The position numbers and the translations under genes are program-made. Source: Hydrogenophaga sp. Root209 (lineage in GTDB: Bacteria > Pseudomonadota > Gammaproteobacteria > Burkholderiales > Burkholderiaceae_C). From it: a stretch of 64,000 nt of DNA. Under the pieces are notes generated by a model, which had not been told where the DNA came from, ran no database searches, and worked only from the letters and a program-made list of their open reading frames with translations. Shown piece after piece: positions 56,794-64,000 of the stretch. The stretch lies in assembly GCF_001428625.1 (NCBI RefSeq), contig NZ_LMIE01000031.1:169229-233228 (forward strand), written 5' to 3'. Position 1 is the first letter of the stretch. Every line of letters starts with the position of its first letter.

Positions 56794-57941
56794 TGAGGCA
56801 GGGTGCGGGCATCGCACGCGCCATGTCGATCGCACGAGGCGCTCTGCGGCTTTCCAACCCCAATCCCAGGGTCGGCTGCGTCATCAACGCATCGGACGGC
56901 AGGGAAATCGGTACGGGCCACACCCAGGAGGCCGGAGGGCCTCATGCCGAGGTGGTGGCGCTCCGCGATGCGCGCTCGCGCGGTGAATCGCTGGAAGGCG
57001 CCACGGTGCATGTGACGCTGGAGCCGTGCTCCCACCACGGAAGAACCCCACCATGTTGCGATGCGCTGATCGAAGCGCGGGTCGCCAAGGTGGTTGTCGC
57101 ATCCGCCGACCCCAATCCACTGGTGGCAGGGCGAGGCTTGGCACGATTGCGGGCGGCAGGCATCGAGGTGGAGCTTCTGCCACACGACAGTGAGCCCGCC
57201 AAGGCCTCCCGCGAACTCAACATCGGCTTCTTCAGCCGCATGGTGCGCGGCACACCGTGGGTGCGCATGAAAATGGCAGCCTCGCTGGATGGCACGAGTG
57301 CACTCGACAACGGCGTCAGCCAATGGATAACGGGCGAGCCTGCCCGCGAAGACGGGCACGCCTGGCGAGCTCGGGCCTGCGCCGTGCTCACAGGCATCGG
57401 CACGGTGCTCGAGGACGACCCACGGCTTGATGTGAGGCTACCCGGGGTGTCAAGACAGCCTCATCTGGTGGTGGTGGACAGTGATCTCAAAACGCCCTTG
57501 ACGGCTCGGCTGCTCGAGCCGGTGGCTGATGGGCTGCCGCGCCAGGTGTGGATCTATCACGCGGCACTTGATCCCAGGAAACAAGAGGCGTTGGGGGAAC
57601 GCGGCGCCCTCCTCACTCACCTGCCCGGCGCCAGCAACAAGGTGGATCTGCACGCCGTACTGCGAGACTTGGCAAAACGCGAGGTGAACGAACTGCATGT
57701 GGAAGCGGGGAGCAAGCTCAACGGGTCGTTCCTGCGTGAAGGCTTGGTCGACGAACTGGTGGTCTACCTCGCGCCCAAACTGCTCGGGGCCGGCGCAGGA
57801 GTTTCCAGCTTCGGGCCGCTGCAGCGGCTGCAGGACGGCATCGGATTGAACTTCACATCGGTTGATAGAGTGGGAGACGACCTCCGCATCGTTGCCCGGG
57901 TGCAAGGGCGAGACGCCTTCCTCCAGGCCGATCAGGTTTGA
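56793..57941 (+). CDS. ribD: bifunctional riboflavin biosynthesis deaminase/reductase
   Basis: A 382-residue RibD. The N-terminal deaminase has HAEVVALRDA and PCSHHGRTPPCCDALI (the HAE and PCxxxGxTPPC zinc motifs). The C-terminal reductase has VRMKMAASLDGTSAL, ITGEPAREDGHAWRA and HVEAGSKLNGSFL. It performs two successive steps of riboflavin synthesis. The start is a GTG overlapping the pilE stop, because the family needs the helix IARAMSIARGALRLSNPNPRVGC; the ATG at 56823 would cut it. NrdR and RibD genes are commonly adjacent, so the pilus genes appear to be set between them. Confidence 0.92.
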   Translation: MRQGAGIARAMSIARGALRLSNPNPRVGCVINASDGREIGTGHTQEAGGPHAEVVALRDARSRGESLEGATVHVTLEPCSHHGRTPPCCDALIEARVAKVVVASADPNPLVAGRGLARLRAAGIEVELLPHDSEPAKASRELNIGFFSRMVRGTPWVRMKMAASLDGTSALDNGVSQWITGEPAREDGHAWRARACAVLTGIGTVLEDDPRLDVRLPGVSRQPHLVVVDSDLKTPLTARLLEPVADGLPRQVWIYHAALDPRKQEALGERGALLTHLPGASNKVDLHAVLRDLAKREVNELHVEAGSKLNGSFLREGLVDELVVYLAPKLLGAGAGVSSFGPLQRLQDGIGLNFTSVDRVGDDLRIVARVQGRDAFLQADQV

Positions 57942-57987
57942 GCCATTGAAGGGGCTCACACTGATCGTTCAAGCCGTTCACGCGACC

Positions 57988-58018
57988 TTGCCAACGGCAA
58001 AAATACTGCAAATATAGT
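57988..58018 (+). promoter_or_regulatory. possible promoter of the second minor-pilin cluster
   Basis: TTGCCA (57988-57993) is followed by AT-rich sequence with AATATA 17 bp and TATAGT 19 bp downstream, in the 158-bp gap between ribD and the second fimT. The gap is distinctly AT-rich compared with its surroundings. Motif match only. Confidence 0.35.
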
Positions 58019-58099
58019 AGTCAATCCGCCTATCTTCCATTTACTTGCTGCCATCGACTCGGCACTTAAGTATTCAAACATGCCTGCTAGAGTGCCGGC

Positions 58100-58636
58100 A
58101 TGTTTCGGTTGAATGCCCCCCCTCTTGTCGACCCGCTTCGCTCCAAAGGCTTGACGCTGATTGAGCTGATGGTTGTTGTCGCCATGCTGGGAGTGTTGTC
58201 GGCATTGGCAGCGCCCAGTTTTGCCGACATGCTGCGCCGCATGCGCATGGAATCGATGCGCGAGGAACTGCAAGCCTCCATTGCCAACGCTCGTGTAGAG
58301 GCCATCTCGCGTGGACAGCCTGTGGTGCTGTTGCGCACCGCTCCATGCCCCCAAGCCGCAAACGCGCTGGACTGGGATTGTGGTTGGACGGCCTTTATCG
58401 ATCTCAATGGCAATGACACGATCAATGCAGGCGAGCCGATCCTTCACGTGGTCCAAGGCAAGCCCGGCACGCGAGTCGGAAGAAACCCAGGTGCGGCCCT
58501 AGCAACGATCGACCGGTTCGGTCAGCCGCCGATCGCGAACTTCAGCATATTCCCTGCCGGCGAAGCCTTCAGCCCCGCAGACGGTGTGGCCCTTTGCGTT
58601 GCCAGAAGCGGCCGTATTCGCAATTGCCCGCCATGA
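58100..58636 (+). CDS. type IV minor pilin, FimT/GspH-like (cluster 2)
   Basis: A 178-residue prepilin: a long leader MFRLNAPPLVDPLRSKG before LTLIELMVVVAMLGVLSALAAPSFADML (Leu at +1, Glu at +5). The C-terminal domain has APCPQAANALDWDCGWTAFIDLNGNDTINAGE, the GspH/FimT core, and ends in a Cys-containing tail. It opens a second minor-pilin operon parallel to that at 49567-56793 but clearly diverged in sequence. Confidence 0.85.
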   Translation: MFRLNAPPLVDPLRSKGLTLIELMVVVAMLGVLSALAAPSFADMLRRMRMESMREELQASIANARVEAISRGQPVVLLRTAPCPQAANALDWDCGWTAFIDLNGNDTINAGEPILHVVQGKPGTRVGRNPGAALATIDRFGQPPIANFSIFPAGEAFSPADGVALCVARSGRIRNCPP

Positions 58637-59214
58637 AACGCTCCACCAATTCCCGCGGTATCGCCATGATCGAGGCCCTGGTGGCCATGTTGGTGCTCTC
58701 GTTGGGCGTGCTGGGTTTGGCCAGACTCCAGGTGAGCGCACTCACGGAGTCGCGCAACAGCAACGCGCGAGCAGTCGCCGTGCAGATGGCCAACGATCTG
58801 GCCGAGCGCATGCAGAGCAATGCGATCGTCCGCCAAACCAATCCAACACCCAACCCGTACGAAACCCTCTGGGGAGCGCCGGCCGCTGCAGGCACCGACT
58901 GCCTGGCCATGGCCTGCAATGGGACCCAACTCGCCGCCTTTGACCTGCGGGCCTGGAAGCTGAATGTGGCCACGTTGCTGCCCAGCGGCGACGCCCAGGT
59001 GTTCCGCTCCAACACCGACACCAACCAGTTCGGCGTGTTGGTGCGCTGGACGGAATTGGAGGGCAAGAACAAAGCCTTGGCGACCGACGCAGAAGACGCC
59101 CTTTTCACGCGCGCCGATGCCGTGACCGACGCCGCCGGTGCTGTAGGCACCGGCATGGCTGGCTTCACTTGTCCGGTAGATTTCACATGCCATCTTGTCT
59201 ATATACGGCCATGA
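58633..59214 (+). CDS. pilV: type IV minor pilin PilV (cluster 2)
   Basis: A 193-residue prepilin: leader MKRSTNSRG before IAMIEALVAMLVLSLGVLGLARLQVSAL (Glu at +5). Cys pairs occur at DCLAMAC and TCPVDFTC. It overlaps the preceding FimT gene by four bases. It corresponds to the pilV at 50106-50702. Confidence 0.85.
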   Translation: MKRSTNSRGIAMIEALVAMLVLSLGVLGLARLQVSALTESRNSNARAVAVQMANDLAERMQSNAIVRQTNPTPNPYETLWGAPAAAGTDCLAMACNGTQLAAFDLRAWKLNVATLLPSGDAQVFRSNTDTNQFGVLVRWTELEGKNKALATDAEDALFTRADAVTDAAGAVGTGMAGFTCPVDFTCHLVYIRP

Positions 59215-59984
59215 AACCGCAACCACATGTCACCCATCGCCCTGCATGGGAAGCAGGCGTGAGCCTGATCGAACTGCTGGTGGGGCTGGCGATCGGCGCC
59301 ATCGTGTCGGTGGCAGCTGTCAGCAGCTTTGGCTCCACCCGATCGGCCTCGGCCACCGTGGGTGACAGCACACGGCTTCAACAGGACGCGGCCATGGCAT
59401 TCCGCACCATCGGCCACCACATTCGTCAGGCGGGAGCCGTGAGATTGATCGACAACGGCCCTGGCCTCGTCACTTTTGCGGAGAGCTTTGTTGGCTATGG
59501 AAACGCCAGCGCACCCCAAGCCATACAAGGCATCGACGGAGCCAACGACGCCCCGGATGCACTTGGAATCAGCCACGACAGCGAAGTGTCACTGAATGCG
59601 GTGGACTGCCTGGGACAGAACGTGGCAAACGATGTGGCCATCAGGAACAACTTTGAACTTGACATCCTGAACCAGAGCCTGCGTTGCCTGGGTTCCGGTA
59701 ATTCCGCGCCCGGACCCTTGATCGCAGGCGTTGAAGACTTTCAAGTGCGCTACGGACGACGTATCAATGGCAACCTGCAATACCAGGACGCAAGCGCAGG
59801 CTGGACTGCGGACGACTGGAACTCAGTGGAGGCAGTCATGGTGTGCCTGCGCTTGGCGGGCCAGGTCGGTGGCCACGCCGGACAGGCCAATGCAAGCGGC
59901 TGCAACGGCCAAGTCTTCCCCCTAGATGGCCGCATCCGCCGTGTATTCGTGCGGGTGTTCAGCCTCAGGAACATCGCACTATGA
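59211..59984 (+). CDS. pilW: type IV minor pilin PilW (cluster 2)
   Basis: A 257-residue prepilin-like protein: leader ending EAG before VSLIELLVGLAIGAIVSVAAVSSFGSTRSAS (Glu at +5). It is about 95 residues shorter than the PilW of cluster 1. The C-terminal domain includes VEDFQVRYGRRINGNLQYQDA and ends RRVFVRVFSLRNIAL. It overlaps pilV by four bases. Confidence 0.85.
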   Translation: MKPQPHVTHRPAWEAGVSLIELLVGLAIGAIVSVAAVSSFGSTRSASATVGDSTRLQQDAAMAFRTIGHHIRQAGAVRLIDNGPGLVTFAESFVGYGNASAPQAIQGIDGANDAPDALGISHDSEVSLNAVDCLGQNVANDVAIRNNFELDILNQSLRCLGSGNSAPGPLIAGVEDFQVRYGRRINGNLQYQDASAGWTADDWNSVEAVMVCLRLAGQVGGHAGQANASGCNGQVFPLDGRIRRVFVRVFSLRNIAL

Positions 59985-60688
59985 AACTCCGCCGTCGCCA
60001 GCATGCTTCATCCCAGCGCGGCATTGCGTTGGTGGTTGTCATGGTGATGCTGTTGCTCACCACCTTCGTGCTGCTGGCCAGCAACCGCGTGGGTTGGCTC
60101 AACGAGAAACTGGTGGGCAGTGAAAGCGACCACGAACGTGCGTTCGCCGCCGCCGAAGCCCTGATTCGCGACGCCGAAATGGACATCAGCGGCCGTCAGT
60201 CCAATGGCCAACCCTGCGCGGGGAACGCAAGCTTCACCGGATGCCGAGCAGCGAACGCGGCGTATTTCCCGTTCGGCAAAGGCGAAGACGACCTGGACAT
60301 CATTGCGGCCCGTTTGGCACCAGGTTTTATGGGCATCTGCAGACAGGGCATTTGCCTTCCGGAGACCACAACCCAGCTTGAGACCGCCGGTGCATGGACC
60401 GCCCAGTTGGCCAACATGCAGGCGGCGGGTGCGAGCTATGGGCAGTTCACAGGTGCGAATCCGGGAGCAGCCGGCAATCCGCTGCTCACGGCGGGGCAGG
60501 CCTGGTACTGGGTTGAAGTGTTTCGCCATTCAGAAGCCTTCAGCAACAACGGATTTGCGTCCTTCGCACCGTTACCCGATACCCAGCACCCATTTGTCTA
60601 TCGCATCACGGCCTATGTGCAGGGCCGCAAACCCGGCACTCGGGTGAGGCTGCGCTCCGTATACGTTCGATCCTTGATAAAAGCTTGA
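59981..60688 (+). CDS. pilX: type IV minor pilin PilX (cluster 2)
   Basis: A 235-residue protein: leader MKLRRRQHASSQRG before IALVVVMVMLLLTTFVLLASNRVGWLNEKLVGSESDHERAFAAAEALIRDAEMD, the PilX pattern without Glu+5. It overlaps pilW by four bases and is followed 15 bp later by the second pilY1. Confidence 0.85.
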   Translation: MKLRRRQHASSQRGIALVVVMVMLLLTTFVLLASNRVGWLNEKLVGSESDHERAFAAAEALIRDAEMDISGRQSNGQPCAGNASFTGCRAANAAYFPFGKGEDDLDIIAARLAPGFMGICRQGICLPETTTQLETAGAWTAQLANMQAAGASYGQFTGANPGAAGNPLLTAGQAWYWVEVFRHSEAFSNNGFASFAPLPDTQHPFVYRITAYVQGRKPGTRVRLRSVYVRSLIKA

Positions 60689-60703
60689 AAGCGAGAAACC
60701 GCC

Positions 60704-64000
<3,297 letters not shown>

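Noticed and set aside
57939-57958. Short inverted repeat TGAGCC/GGCTCA at the ribD stop as a terminator
   Set aside because: Only six base pairs and no T-run; too weak to call.

Overview
The window is GC-rich, densely coded bacterial DNA. Gene content and order (cysS-alkA-accA-tilS-lysC, tctCBA/tctDE, LigAB-type protocatechuate cleavage, nrdR/ribD flanking type IV pilus genes) point to a betaproteobacterium of the Burkholderiales, most like Comamonadaceae (Hydrogenophaga-like). This placement is inference from content, not from a marker-gene search.

Layout. 1-693: end of hemH and a DUF2200 gene. 722-8244: a minus-strand branched-chain-type ABC uptake operon (binding protein, LivG, LivF, LivH, LivM, alpha/beta hydrolase). 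Upstream of it lies a PAS/AAA+/Fis sigma-54 activator, and between them sit a -24/-12 promoter and three palindromic sites. 8447-14917: a tripartite tricarboxylate transporter (tctA, and tctC fused in frame to tctB), a porin, and the divergent two-component pair tctD-tctE. A 19-bp box with two direct half-sites lies upstream of both the porin and tctC. 14914-16510: hslR, a repeat-rich spacer and an EamA exporter. 16588-19234: vanB, vanA and a MarR-type regulator with palindromic operators. 19374-27831: a LysR-type regulator with two HTH domains, then a second Liv-type ABC importer, an alpha/beta hydrolase, LigA/LigB protocatechuate 4,5-dioxygenase and an NTF2-like protein. Together 16588-27831 reads as uptake, demethylation and ring cleavage of lignin-type aromatic acids.

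27843-33507 is housekeeping: terminator, tRNA-Ser(GCT), lysC, tilS, accA, a DNA glycosylase and cysS. 33768-39246 is a close-packed plus-strand run: TPR protein, L,D-transpeptidase, two cyclophilins, lpxH, mtfA. 39283-45781 holds two large minus-strand genes (DUF349, DUF748), followed by a 0.7-kb gap with a terminator that has no obvious gene. 46493-49371: a lytic transglycosylase, a ZTP riboswitch with glyA, and nrdR.

49567-64000 contains two consecutive minor-pilin/PilY1 clusters. The first is fimT-pilV-pilW-pilX-pilY1-pilE and runs into ribD with overlapping stop and start codons. The second is fimT-pilV-pilW-pilX-pilY1, and its pilY1 continues past the window edge in a hexanucleotide repeat encoding Gly-Ser.

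The most notable signals are regulatory or structural: the sigma-54 activator circuit, the shared TctD box, the tctC-tctB fusion through an intergenic repeat, the double-HTH LysR regulator, and the GS repeat in the second PilY1. I found no CRISPR array, integrase, transposase or rRNA.
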